Assembly (NCBI GenBank): GCA_050943315.1
Contig: JBMNOY010000015.1
Location: 1-39,189 of the forward strand
DNA length: 39,189 bases
Source of the DNA: JBDKUD01 sp050943315
GTDB lineage: Bacteria > Bacillota > Syntrophomonadia > Syntrophomonadales > Syntrophomonadaceae
Direction of reading: 5' to 3'
Shown here: positions 31,901-39,100 of the stretch, piece after piece
How the letters are laid out: every line of letters starts with the position of its first letter
Position numbering within the stretch: the first letter of the stretch is position 1
Program-made: the position numbers and the translations under genes
Notes under the pieces: generated by a model
Seen by the model: only the letters and a program-made list of their open reading frames with translations
What the model was told of the DNA's origin: nothing
Database searches by the model: none

Positions 31901-34665
31901 CCGAGTTGTACCGCATGCAGAACGCCGAAGGCCTGGTTAGATGCCACTGGTTTAACCCCCTGGAAAAAGCTATTCACCTGGCCCATGAATCTTTTAAAGG
32001 GAATCTGCAGAACGGAGAATTTGAGTTTTCCTGTTTTAGTTTTTTTACCTCTTTGACTGCCATCCTGGAATCCTGCCACACGGTTTCCGAATTGGAAGAG
32101 GAACTAGAGGCTGCCCTGGCCTTTGCCAATAAAATGGGTAATCTGTATGCTCTGCAATCTTATGTCAGCTTTGAGCAAATGATTAAGGCACTACGAGGGG
32201 AAACATCTGAACCAGGTAGTTTTAATGATATTGGTTTCAGTGAAGCCCAACATATTCAAGGTTTGCAAAAAAACGGGGTTGGAATGGCCTTTTATTACAC
32301 TCTCAGATCTTTATCGGCAGTATTGTTTGGCGATTTTGAGCTGGCCTTCATACTCACGGAAAAAGCTTTTCCATTTATGCCTTTTGTTGCATCATTTTAT
32401 CCTGCGGCACTTATTCGTTTCCTGCATTCGCTGTCTATCTGCCGGATGCTGGATAAAGCAGAAAGCCAGACAGAGAGACAATCACTGCAACTAAAAGTAA
32501 CCAATAATCAGCAGTGGATGTACGAAAGGGCCCAGCATGCACCTTTTAATTTCCAGCATTTATATGATCTCGTGGAAGCTGAACTGACAGTAATCGGCGG
32601 CCGCTATGACGAAGCCTTCAGACTATATGAAAAGGCTATTAATCTGGCCCGGGAAAACAACCGGCCTTATCACCGGGCATTGGCTTGTGAGATTGCCGGT
32701 CAGCGCTGCTATGCATTGGGTGTGGAGAGGATAGCGGCTTTTTATCTTAAGGAAGCATATTCCCTTTATCTCGCCTGGGGAGCCACCGGCAAAGTCGAGT
32801 ATATGCAACAAAAATATCCCCAACTGGTATTCTCCGGGGTAGAAAGTGCAGGTTTAGCCGAGACTTTAGGTAGTTGGAACAGTCTGACCAGATCATCAAT
32901 AGACATTAACGATTTGACCAATCGTATTGATCTTAATGCTATTATTCTGGCCACCCAGGCCATTTCCGGAGAAATAGAAAAAAGGAAGCTGCTTCAGACA
33001 TTAATGAGAATTATTATTGAGAATTCAGGCAGCAGCCGGGGTTATATATTAGTAAAAGACCAAAGTCGATGGATTCTATCTGCCTATGAAGTCACCCTTG
33101 ATGATATAGGGGTTATTATTGATGAAAAAGAAGTATTTCCGGATAGTGTGAATAATGATCCGGTATTACCTTTTTCGGTTATTAATTATGTAATAAGATC
33201 CGCGCAGCCGTTAATTATCGATAATATTAAGGAGAGCCAGTTTGCTAAAGATAGTTATTATTCAGCAAGTAGGGCTCTATCCGCCATGTGTTTCTCGTTT
33301 AAGGCCTATGGAAAGCTTTTAGGGTTAATCTATTTGGAAAACCATCAATTAACCGAGGCTTTTACAGCAGCGCGGATTAAAGTGCTTCGTATATTTGCTG
33401 CCCAGGCAGCCATCTCCTTGGAAAATTCTCTTCTTTATACCCAATTGGAACAAAAGGTAAGGGAAAGAACCGAACAATTACAGAAAGTAAATATGATTCT
33501 TAAGGAACGCTCCAAAGAGCTGGCTGTTGCCAAAGAAAATGCCGAGACTATCAGCCGGCTGCTGGAAAAGCAGAATGTTCTGCTGCAACAGGAAATTATT
33601 GCCCGTAAACGAGTAGAGGAGAAACAAAAGCAGAACCTTGAGCGGCTGCGTCAGTCTGAGGAACGCTTCGCGAAGATATTTCGCAACTGTCCAGTTATGA
33701 TGTCGATAAAAACGCTCAGGGAGAAGACTTATGTTGATATTAATACCAGGTGGGAGAAAGTAACCGGATATAGTAAGGAAGAGATTATAGGCTTTTCGGA
33801 TACTTACATAGCGACAGATACAGATGATGTTCTGAGACAGCGAGATACACAGGATATAGATAGATATGCGGTGAAACAAATTCGTACTAAAAGTGGCGAT
33901 TTCCGCTTTTTCCTCATATCCCAGACCATAGTCAATCTTAATAATGTGGATTACTGGTTAACCGCCAGCCTTGATATTACCGAATACAGGAAGATGGAAA
34001 AAGAACTAAGCCGCCTGGACAGGCTGAATTTGGTAGGTGAAATGGCAGCCAGTATTGGCCATGAAGTCAGAAACCCAATGACCACAGTAAGAGGTTATTT
34101 GCAGATGCTAAAGCAACAGGAGGAGCACAGTAAGGCAGCTGGCACGTTTAATCTGCTAATAGATGAACTGGACCGGGCCAATACCATAATTACCGAGTTC
34201 CTTTCCCTGGCCAGAGATAGGTATGTTGATTTGAAAAGGAGCAATATTAATACCGTGGTTGCTGCCATGCAGCCTCTTATAGAAGCTAATGCCATGGCCC
34301 GGGATATGAATGTGAAGGTCAGGTTGGATAAGGTCCCGGATATACTGCTGGACGAAAAAGAAATCCGCCAGATGCTGTTAAATTTATCTCAGAACGCTCT
34401 TGAGGCCATGTCACCTGGTGGCACTTTAATGATAAGTACCTACGCGGGAAATAATGAAGTTGTTTTACTGGTTAAGGACGAAGGTAACGGCATTAGCCGG
34501 GAAATACTCGAAAAGATCGGCACTCCTTTTATTACCACCAAAGAAACCGGAACCGGATTGGGCCTGTCGGTTTGTTATGGTATTGCCAGCCGCCATGGTG
34601 CAAATATAGAAATTAAGACCGGAAAAAAAGGAACCACCATAGCAGTTCGGTTCCCTTGCTGTTAG
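28993..34665 (+). CDS. Giant hybrid Ser/Thr kinase - AAA - TPR - GAF - PAS - histidine kinase
   Basis: The 1890-aa protein has the order found in HstK-type kinases. A Ser/Thr kinase occupies about residues 12-270, with K37, H127-N128-D129 instead of HRD, and DFG 148-150. An AAA/STAND-like ATPase module has Walker A GGYSGSGKT (327-335) and Walker B VVFFMDDIQWAD (453-464). A long helical TPR-like region spans about 620-1300, and a GAF domain about 1320-1490. After a coiled coil and a PAS domain (about 1555-1665) comes a HisKA domain with phospho-His H1690 in IGHEVRNPM, then an HATPase with NLSQNALEAM and TGTGLGLSVCYG. There is no signal peptide or membrane helix, so it should be cytoplasmic. 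The start is TTG 28993 with a modest ribosome site; an in-frame stop lies just before. No response regulator is next to it, so the output is unknown. Confidence 0.92.
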   Translation: MVRTAEKLANFKTIYCSPSSIIYRAFDTGNNRKVIVKTLNRELYDPKTLAKLKNEFRLLEKLQGDFVVRTYEFVNIENHFSIVMEDFGGISLDQYLLSNRIDIMELLQIALKIVQCLDHIHNQNVIHNDINPSNIVYNPISKKIKLIDFGNASEFSFETRQALHPNKLEGRLPYISPEQTGRMNRPVDYRTDFYSLGISLYELACRRLPLVSENPAEIMHFHIAKIPVPAHEINPRIPKRVSAIISKLMAKMPEDRYKNARGIAADIQNCITQMENGHIQEFDLGRQDIATKFEVPKKLYGRDNEVKKLLACYTRSTRGKTEFVLIGGYSGSGKTRLVNELHKPITQEQGIFISGKYDQYNRNNPYSACFQAIDQFCQYILGEPEIKIKAWRERILPVLGLNGRLLTDKVPRLKLIIGEQPVLGEMTPIEEQTRFKLALKNWLTVISSPEHPVVFFMDDIQWADTASLDLFESLVIDEAITGLMFVGTYRDNEVNAAHPLLRTIDNIKEYDGQVEFIKLDNLTINDITRMLADITSRPEPEVQSLAELVHDRTLGNPFYTIGFLKHCYQENLLYYDREAMSWQWTAAGILNSPISDNVADYLIDKIDTLPEACSGLIKLAACIGNQFPASVLAAVAGKDVNMIRDNLKPAILQEMVYVAGNKEDVFTELQFEFCHDKFQQAGYQALPEEIKKATHLKIARYYEYHQNLEGEYLFAVADHYSKALDCLGSPTEIEHVIDIFFKASRAATLSSAYDTARMYLELIIDIAPEYLKNNTHFLLRLYSEYHLVLFSLARFEELDRVYTRIEELVTDPLDLVDCCCLQLISLSNRSRNEEGFLLGIALLEKLGIKYPQDNLAEVIEEELAKYRYYEKNGSIEQIDKRKMLTDKKGKAIAKLLNRIVPTGQLFNPQAAFWAALVSSNFIIEHGPTGLGLETTWPFFMGVIAYQNDFHCGSMMAQKAVEIAVREGFNAELYRMQNAEGLVRCHWFNPLEKAIHLAHESFKGNLQNGEFEFSCFSFFTSLTAILESCHTVSELEEELEAALAFANKMGNLYALQSYVSFEQMIKALRGETSEPGSFNDIGFSEAQHIQGLQKNGVGMAFYYTLRSLSAVLFGDFELAFILTEKAFPFMPFVASFYPAALIRFLHSLSICRMLDKAESQTERQSLQLKVTNNQQWMYERAQHAPFNFQHLYDLVEAELTVIGGRYDEAFRLYEKAINLARENNRPYHRALACEIAGQRCYALGVERIAAFYLKEAYSLYLAWGATGKVEYMQQKYPQLVFSGVESAGLAETLGSWNSLTRSSIDINDLTNRIDLNAIILATQAISGEIEKRKLLQTLMRIIIENSGSSRGYILVKDQSRWILSAYEVTLDDIGVIIDEKEVFPDSVNNDPVLPFSVINYVIRSAQPLIIDNIKESQFAKDSYYSASRALSAMCFSFKAYGKLLGLIYLENHQLTEAFTAARIKVLRIFAAQAAISLENSLLYTQLEQKVRERTEQLQKVNMILKERSKELAVAKENAETISRLLEKQNVLLQQEIIARKRVEEKQKQNLERLRQSEERFAKIFRNCPVMMSIKTLREKTYVDINTRWEKVTGYSKEEIIGFSDTYIATDTDDVLRQRDTQDIDRYAVKQIRTKSGDFRFFLISQTIVNLNNVDYWLTASLDITEYRKMEKELSRLDRLNLVGEMAASIGHEVRNPMTTVRGYLQMLKQQEEHSKAAGTFNLLIDELDRANTIITEFLSLARDRYVDLKRSNINTVVAAMQPLIEANAMARDMNVKVRLDKVPDILLDEKEIRQMLLNLSQNALEAMSPGGTLMISTYAGNNEVVLLVKDEGNGISREILEKIGTPFITTKETGTGLGLSVCYGIASRHGANIEIKTGKKGTTIAVRFPCC

Positions 34666-34739
34666 ATTGTTTCTTGCACCGTCAAACCCGGTAGGTTACC
34701 CTGGAGGCTTACTAGTTCAAATAAAGAGAATATTTTTGG

Positions 34740-34776
34740 TGATAAAAGCCCTACTAAGTATGGCTTTTATCATTTT
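34740..34776 (+). terminator. Intrinsic terminator after the giant kinase gene
   Basis: TGATAAAAGCC (34740-34750) pairs perfectly with GGCTTTTATCA (34762-34772) across an 11-base loop and is followed by TTTT. It lies 75 bases beyond the kinase stop codon. Confidence 0.85.
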
Positions 34777-34880
34777 GGAAACAATATCATTAGGAACTAT
34801 TTACCAGTGAAAATAACATATTATTAACATAATTGCTGGTTATAATGATTAAACAAATATCAGGGAGTGTGATGCACTGA

Positions 34881-35771
34881 ATGAAATGGCAGATAGGGGA
34901 ATTTAAACGGAGCAAATTAGCCCTGATAATAGCCCTGGTTATTGTTGCAGGACTTATTATAGGCTATGGAGTTTGGAGATCAAAGCAAAATATTGTTGCC
35001 ACTGTTGGCGGAGAGACTATCAGCAAAAACGAGTTGTACAATGCTTTGGTAAAGGCAAATGGGCAGCAGACTCTTGATACTATAATCTCACAGAAAGTCA
35101 TTGCGATGGAAGCAACCAAAGCAAAAGTTGTTGTCTCTGATGCCGAAATTGAAGCCGAACTGAATAAATATTACGAGCAATATGGAGGGCAGGATGCCTT
35201 CAATCAGACCTTGGCTATGAGTGGTTATACACTGGATGATGTCAAACAGGATGTCGTCAAAACCTTGCAAGCTAAAAAATTGTTGAAACCGCGAATTAAA
35301 ATAACGGAAAAGGAGCTAAAAACTTATTTTGAGGAAAATAAAGCTGCCTTTGTCCAGGAAGAGCAGGTAAAAGCCAGTCATATCCTGGTAGAGACTGAAA
35401 CTAAGGCTAAAGAGGTTAAACGAAAACTGGATAACGGTGAGGATTTCTCCAAGCTTGCCAGGGAATACTCAGCTGATACGGCAACTAAAGATAATGGCGG
35501 AGATCTCGGATTTTTCAGCCGTGGGGAAATGGTAGCAGAATTTGAAGAGGCAGCTTTTTCCCTGAATGTTGGTGAGGTAAGTAATCCGGTTAAAACAGAG
35601 TATGGTTATCACATTATTAAAGTAACCGACAAGAAGGAAGCCCAGGAAGCCAACTATGAAAGCAGCAAGAAAGAAGTCAGGGAAGCAGTACTCGACCAAA
35701 AAATGTCGGCACAGTTTGATAGCTGGATTAAAAAACTATATGATAAGTATAATGTCCAAACCTACCTTTAA
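34881..35771 (+). CDS. PrsA-like foldase, parvulin-type peptidyl-prolyl isomerase
   Basis: This 296-aa membrane-anchored extracellular foldase helps secreted proteins fold after export. An N-terminal hydrophobic helix (about residues 13-31) without a lipobox Cys suggests a membrane anchor rather than a lipoprotein, unlike Bacillus PrsA. A SurA-like chaperone region follows. The parvulin domain occupies about residues 163-252 (KASHILVETETKAKE, GGDLGFFSRGEMVAEFEEA, TEYGYHIIKV). A basic helix ends the protein. The start is ATG 34881, with GGGAGTG about 11 bases upstream. A TATAAT box at 34841-34846 could be its -10 element. A separate terminator follows. Confidence 0.92.
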   Translation: MKWQIGEFKRSKLALIIALVIVAGLIIGYGVWRSKQNIVATVGGETISKNELYNALVKANGQQTLDTIISQKVIAMEATKAKVVVSDAEIEAELNKYYEQYGGQDAFNQTLAMSGYTLDDVKQDVVKTLQAKKLLKPRIKITEKELKTYFEENKAAFVQEEQVKASHILVETETKAKEVKRKLDNGEDFSKLAREYSADTATKDNGGDLGFFSRGEMVAEFEEAAFSLNVGEVSNPVKTEYGYHIIKVTDKKEAQEANYESSKKEVREAVLDQKMSAQFDSWIKKLYDKYNVQTYL

Positions 35772-35784
35772 TAGAACATAGACG

Positions 35785-35807
35785 CTGGGCCCCAGTGCCC
35801 AGTTCTT
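35785..35807 (+). terminator. Terminator of the foldase gene
   Basis: CTGGGC (35785-35790) pairs with GCCCAG (35797-35802) with a six-base loop and is followed by TTCTT. The stem is short but GC-rich and lies 14 bases after the stop codon. Confidence 0.6.
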
Positions 35808-35902
35808 TGCTATGCCAGTGTTTTTACCTGATTTGCCATGGTTACATTTGTATGAGTGAAAAACCAGGGGTAAAATAAATTTAGCGAAGTAAATGAAGAC
35901 TA

Positions 35903-35911
35903 TGCTATAAT
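35903..35911 (+). promoter_or_regulatory. Extended -10 promoter of the preQ1 riboswitch transcript
   Basis: TG-C-TATAAT (35903-35911) is a perfect extended -10 element. The -35 region (around TTAGCG) is poor, which is normal for extended -10 promoters. Transcription would start near 35918, eight bases before the aptamer stem. Confidence 0.7.
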
Positions 35912-35925
35912 CACAAAAAAATAAT

Positions 35926-35964
35926 GGCGGTCGCAGTCCACCCGCCTCACCAAAACAAGGAGGA
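35926..35964 (+). promoter_or_regulatory. PreQ1-I riboswitch (Thermoanaerobacter-type), translational control
   Basis: The stem GGCGG (35926-35930) pairs with CCGCC (35942-35946). The loop TCGCAGTCCAC and the A-rich tail CACCAAAACAAGG (35948-35960) match the layout of the preQ1-I class, and the TCGCAGT and AAAACAAGG parts are identical to the Thermoanaerobacter tengcongensis aptamer as I remember it. The tail is the Shine-Dalgarno sequence itself (AAGGAGG, 35957-35963). Ligand binding should therefore form the pseudoknot and hide it from the ribosome. The gene behind it is a queuosine-precursor transporter, exactly the expected target. Confidence 0.93.
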
Positions 35965-35971
35965 ATAGCAA

Positions 35972-36658
35972 TTGCAGCCGAAGCCTAGTAGTAACCTTAG
36001 CACCCCTTTTCTAGTCATAACCTGTCTTTTCGTAACCTGTCTTTTAGTTACTAATATCATTGCCGGCCGGCTGGTACAGCTGGGTACCATGACCCTGACG
36101 GCAGACTTGTTCCTGTTTCCGGTAACATATATTTTTGGAGATGTATTAACTGAAGTATACGGCTTTAGACGTGCACGCCTCACTATCTGGCTGGGCTTTG
36201 CGGCTAATTTACTAATGGCCGTAGTTTTTATCTTCGTAGTGTCATTACCCAGCCCGTCTTTTTGGAATCAGGAAGGTGCCTACCGCACTGTCCTGGGATT
36301 TGCTCCACGTATAGTAATAGCTTCTTTAATTGCTTACTTTATAGGTGAGTTCTCCAACTCCATGATACTTTCACGCTTGAAGGTATTGACAGCGGGAAAA
36401 TGGTTATGGGTCCGAACTATAGGCTCGACTCTGATAGGAGAAGGAGTTGACACTCTGGTTTTTATGTCCATTGCTTTCACCGGACTTTATCCCATCGGGG
36501 TGTTTACAGGTATGGTTTTAGTGCAGTACGGCTGGAAAGTAGCCTATGAAATATTGGCTACCCCGCTTACCTATTATATTGTTGGCAGACTAAAAATTTG
36601 GGAGCAAACCGACACCTTTGATCACGGTATAAGCTATAACCCCTTTGTATGGAGATAA
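35972..36658 (+). CDS. Queuosine precursor transporter (VUT/YhhQ family)
   Basis: This 228-aa integral membrane protein of the YhhQ/VUT (vitamin uptake-like) family imports the queuosine precursors preQ0/preQ1 or queuine for tRNA modification. It has six hydrophobic segments. Family motifs are LLVTNIIAGRLV, the charged FPVTYIFGDVLTEVYGFRRAR and the later EGVDTLVFMSIAF segment. The start is TTG 35972, eight bases after AAGGAGG. That ribosome site is part of a preQ1-I aptamer, so high precursor levels should shut off translation. It is a single-gene unit. Confidence 0.93.
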   Translation: MQPKPSSNLSTPFLVITCLFVTCLLVTNIIAGRLVQLGTMTLTADLFLFPVTYIFGDVLTEVYGFRRARLTIWLGFAANLLMAVVFIFVVSLPSPSFWNQEGAYRTVLGFAPRIVIASLIAYFIGEFSNSMILSRLKVLTAGKWLWVRTIGSTLIGEGVDTLVFMSIAFTGLYPIGVFTGMVLVQYGWKVAYEILATPLTYYIVGRLKIWEQTDTFDHGISYNPFVWR

Positions 36659-36811
36659 CCTAACCGAAGCAGGGCAATAGCAAATGGTCTTACCTATCAG
36701 CTACTGACCCGAAGAGCTTCACCTATGTCTTTTTCAAAAGTAGTTATTATTGGTAAGCATTAATGTTTAGGGACAGTGGAAATAATAAAATAAACGAAAG
36801 GAGTTATTTAT

Positions 36812-36898
36812 ATGAAAAGGGCTAAGAATACAAAGCTTCTATGGTTTATTGGTGGTACATTGCTGGCCGCACTGTGGAAAATGAGGAAAAAGGGTTAA
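36812..36898 (+). CDS. Small single-helix membrane peptide (28 aa)
   Basis: ATG 36812 opens a 28-codon frame: a basic start MKRAKNTK, a hydrophobic core LLWFIGGTLLAALW and a basic end KMRKKG. AAAGGAG (36797-36803) lies eight bases upstream, and a perfect terminator follows at 36950-36981. The shape is that of a small membrane peptide with charged ends, as seen in type I toxins and membrane-modulating peptides. I see no antisense RNA promoter, so a toxin role is only one possibility. Confidence 0.6.
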   Translation: MKRAKNTKLLWFIGGTLLAALWKMRKKG

Positions 36899-36949
36899 AA
36901 AATTTTAATATTAAACTAATCACGGTGGTAACTTATATTTATCAAACAA

Positions 36950-36981
36950 CCGAAGGATAGAAACCTATCCTTCGGTCTTTT
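36950..36981 (+). terminator. Strong intrinsic terminator after the 28-aa gene
   Basis: CCGAAGGATAG (36950-36960) pairs perfectly with CTATCCTTCGG (36965-36975) through a four-base AAAC loop, followed by TCTTTT. Confidence 0.93.
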
Positions 36982-37470
36982 AAGTGTGCGCCATCTGATT
37001 AAGAACGGCTGTTTAACCATTCACTTAAAGCCGGGTAGACTTTGTTTTAGCTATCTTCCCAAACACCAGGCCACCGTGTCCAATTGGATACTCTACGCAA
37101 ACTGAATCCGAGGCATTTATAACTTCCAGGGCTGCTGGTCTTTGGCGCCATAAAATATGAGCAGAGATGAATCAGTTTTACTTTAGGAATGTTATTATTT
37201 TCACAAACCGGGAAATAAAACAAAGGTCCTAACAAATTAGCAAATATAAAAGATATAATAAGAACAAAACCGAATGTCGAATAATGACGAAGAACAATGT
37301 ATTGAAAAGATACGACGACGCAATGCGCAAAAATAGTCGAAGAGTACTACGTGACTTAACTAACTTGCCTTAACTTGTGATACTTGAAGTTATCATGTAA
37401 TAACAGCACCAGTATTTCCCATGGAGGTAGGAAAAATCCGAACTAGGTATTGTGGAAAGGAGCATAAGTT
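36982..37470 (+). other. Gene-free stretch before the STAS gene
   Basis: I see no supported gene in this 489-bp stretch. A minus-strand 62-codon frame at 37047-37235 has no ribosome site or family match. The centre is A-rich with short scattered repeats of CGA-containing words. The end holds the ribosome site GAAAGGAG (37453-37460) of the next gene. A promoter for that gene must be here, but no clear pair of boxes stands out. Confidence 0.4.
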
Positions 37471-37773
37471 ATGTTGCAGGAGATTGTTGTAAACGGCGGT
37501 AGGGTAACGGTTACACTTAGCGGCAGAATCTATATTGAAGAGGCGGCAATACTGCGAGAACAACTGCTCGACTACATTAGCCAGGGTTATAAATACTTTG
37601 ATATCGATCTGGGTCAGGTTAGCTATATTGATAGTTCGGGATTGGGAGTGCTGGTAGCAGTCCACAAAAGGGCCGTGCAGAATAATGGTGCGGTTGTAAT
37701 AAAGGGATTGCAAGGTATGGTTAAGGAACTACTCGAACAAACCCGGCTTAGCCAAATATTTGAGGTTGCTTAG
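37471..37773 (+). CDS. STAS-domain anti-sigma factor antagonist (SpoIIAA/RsbV-like)
   Basis: This 100-aa single STAS domain of the SpoIIAA/RsbV type binds an anti-sigma factor or a partner kinase in the partner-switching scheme. The hallmark DSSGLGVLV loop begins at D54, with the phosphorylatable Ser at 55 or 56. The strand pattern VTVTLSGRIYIEEA before it is typical. The ribosome site GAAAGGAG lies about ten bases before the ATG. No anti-sigma kinase or sigma factor is adjacent. The SpoIIE-type phosphatase that could act on it is truncated 11 kb away, so its partners are probably elsewhere. Confidence 0.9.
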   Translation: MLQEIVVNGGRVTVTLSGRIYIEEAAILREQLLDYISQGYKYFDIDLGQVSYIDSSGLGVLVAVHKRAVQNNGAVVIKGLQGMVKELLEQTRLSQIFEVA

Positions 37774-37899
37774 CCCGGAGCAGAAGGCAACCATTAACTG
37801 TGGGAAAGTAATAATAAGTACTGATATCGACTATTGCCTGTTTCTGTATATTTATGTAAAATGATAATCAAAAATATTAAAGCCCCAGAAGGAGATATG

Positions 37900-38340
37900 A
37901 TGGTTAAATATACAGATATTCAGTCCATGGTCGAGGATGGAATTATTGACGACATTGAAACAAAACCAAATTGTGTCCTATTTATGAAGCAGGAATTTGT
38001 TGAATATGTAGTTGGAGAGAGTGCCACTTATGCTTATCCTGTCCTGGAGGTTTACGCCAATCCCAGGGGAGGAATGCAAGGTGGGTTTATATCGGCAGCA
38101 TTTGATAATACTTTTGGAGCTCTCGTGCATATGATTACCAAACACCTGCAGATCGTTACACTTAATCTGAATGTTAGTTATCATAAACCTATTTATGTTA
38201 ATGATAAATTAATAGTAACTGCCTTCTTGAAATCAAATGGTAAAACTATAATGCACCTGATTGGAGAAGCCTACGATACCCACCAAAATCTTATTGCAAC
38301 CGCAACCTCCAGCTTCTTTTTACTAGCCCCCAAAGCCTAG
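37900..38340 (+). CDS. Hotdog-fold PaaI-family thioesterase
   Basis: This 146-aa protein has the hotdog fold of PaaI-type acyl-CoA thioesterases. The motif NPRGGMQGGFISAAFDNTFG carries the active-site Asp and Gly-rich helix start. The later strands (LNLNVSYHKPIYVNDKLIVTA) and the terminal YDTHQNLIATATSSFFLL fit the family. I chose ATG 37900 because AAGGAG (37889-37894) is then five bases away; the ATG at 37897 is only two bases away. The substrate is unknown. It converges with the cyclophilin gene across a shared hairpin. Confidence 0.88.
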   Translation: MVKYTDIQSMVEDGIIDDIETKPNCVLFMKQEFVEYVVGESATYAYPVLEVYANPRGGMQGGFISAAFDNTFGALVHMITKHLQIVTLNLNVSYHKPIYVNDKLIVTAFLKSNGKTIMHLIGEAYDTHQNLIATATSSFFLLAPKA

Positions 38341-38375
38341 TTTAAGCTGATACTTAATTAGTGGTTTAATTAAAT

Positions 38376-38404
38376 GCCCCCGGGCAGGTTTACTATCCGG
38401 GGGC
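38376..38404. terminator. Convergent terminator between thioesterase and cyclophilin genes
   Basis: GCCCCCGG (38376-38383) pairs with CCGGGGGC (38397-38404) through a 13-base loop. The flanks are only moderately T-rich on either strand. Its place between convergent genes supports a bidirectional role. Confidence 0.65.
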
Positions 38405-38410
38405 TTGGCA

Positions 38411-38932
38411 TTAAAGTTTTTCCACTTCTCCGTAGTCCATACCATAGGTTTCAACAGTAACCTTTTTCATGCGCTGTGCTTGCAAGGGCTTGTCATTGTA
38501 GTTTCTATCAACAGCGACAATCCGGTCTACTTCTTCCATTCCAGATGTAACCTTGCCAAAAGCTGCATATTGACCGTCCAGGTGTGGAGCCGGGTCAGTC
38601 ATAATAAAGAACTGTGATCCTGCCGAATCAGGAGCTGCGGTTCGGGCCATACTGATTACCCCCCGGGTATGTTTCAGGGAATTGGGGAAGCCATTAGCGG
38701 AAAATTCGCCTTTGATTCGATAGTTGGGCCCGCCCATACCGGTTCCTTCGGGATCTCCTCCCTGGATCATAAAACCGGGAATAACGCGGTGGAAAATTAC
38801 GCCGTCGTAAAAACCCTGTTGCACCAGGGAGATAAAATTACGTACGGTATTGGGAGCAATTTCCGGATATAATTCGATTTTTATTTCCGCTCCCGTTTCC
38901 ATTTCTATTGTTACCAGCGGGTTTTGAGGCAT
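38411..38932 (-). CDS. Cyclophilin-type peptidyl-prolyl cis-trans isomerase
   Basis: This 173-aa cyclophilin catalyses proline isomerisation in the cytoplasm (no signal peptide). The active-site set is complete: FHRVIPGFMIQGGDPEGTGMGG with the catalytic Arg, then the SQFFIMTDPAPHLDGQYAAFGKV block. The length is normal for PpiB-type enzymes. The start at 38932 follows AAAGGAG on the minus strand. It ends seven bases from the shared hairpin with the thioesterase gene. Confidence 0.95.
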   Translation of the reverse strand: MPQNPLVTIEMETGAEIKIELYPEIAPNTVRNFISLVQQGFYDGVIFHRVIPGFMIQGGDPEGTGMGGPNYRIKGEFSANGFPNSLKHTRGVISMARTAAPDSAGSQFFIMTDPAPHLDGQYAAFGKVTSGMEEVDRIVAVDRNYNDKPLQAQRMKKVTVETYGMDYGEVEKL

Positions 38933-39007
38933 ATATTTACTCCTTTCAATTAATTTACTTCACAATAGCTATTATACAGGATTCTAACCAAATTATGCTA
39001 AAGAGCA

Positions 39008-39075
39008 CAGGGACGGCTCGTGCGGGCACGGGGACGGTTCTTTTGCCCGCTTTTTGGAGCGGGCAAAAGAAGAAC
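39008..39075. repeat. REP-like element: GGGACGG repeats and a long hairpin
   Basis: GGGACGGCTC (39010-39019) recurs 21 bases on as GGGACGGTTC (39031-39040). The latter runs into a near-perfect hairpin, TTCTTTTGCCCGCT (39038-39051) with AGCGGGCAAAAGAA (39058-39071). GTGC-GG-GCAC sits between. The GGGACGGTTCTTTTG word resembles repeats spread in many Clostridia genomes and linked to REP-type (Y1) transposases; that link is recalled, not checked. It follows no visible gene. Confidence 0.55.
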
Positions 39076-39078
39076 GAA

Positions 39079-39100
39079 ATCGCTAGCGCGATGGCTTTTT
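39079..39100 (+). terminator. Small terminator-like hairpin at window end
   Basis: ATCGC (39079-39083) pairs with GCGAT (39088-39092), followed by GGC and TTTTT (39096-39100). It may belong to the repeat-like element rather than to a gene. Confidence 0.35.

Noticed and set aside
37047..37235. Minus-strand 62-codon frame in the gene-free stretch
   Set aside because: No ribosome site, no recognisable family and no neighbours on that strand; it could at most be a decayed remnant.
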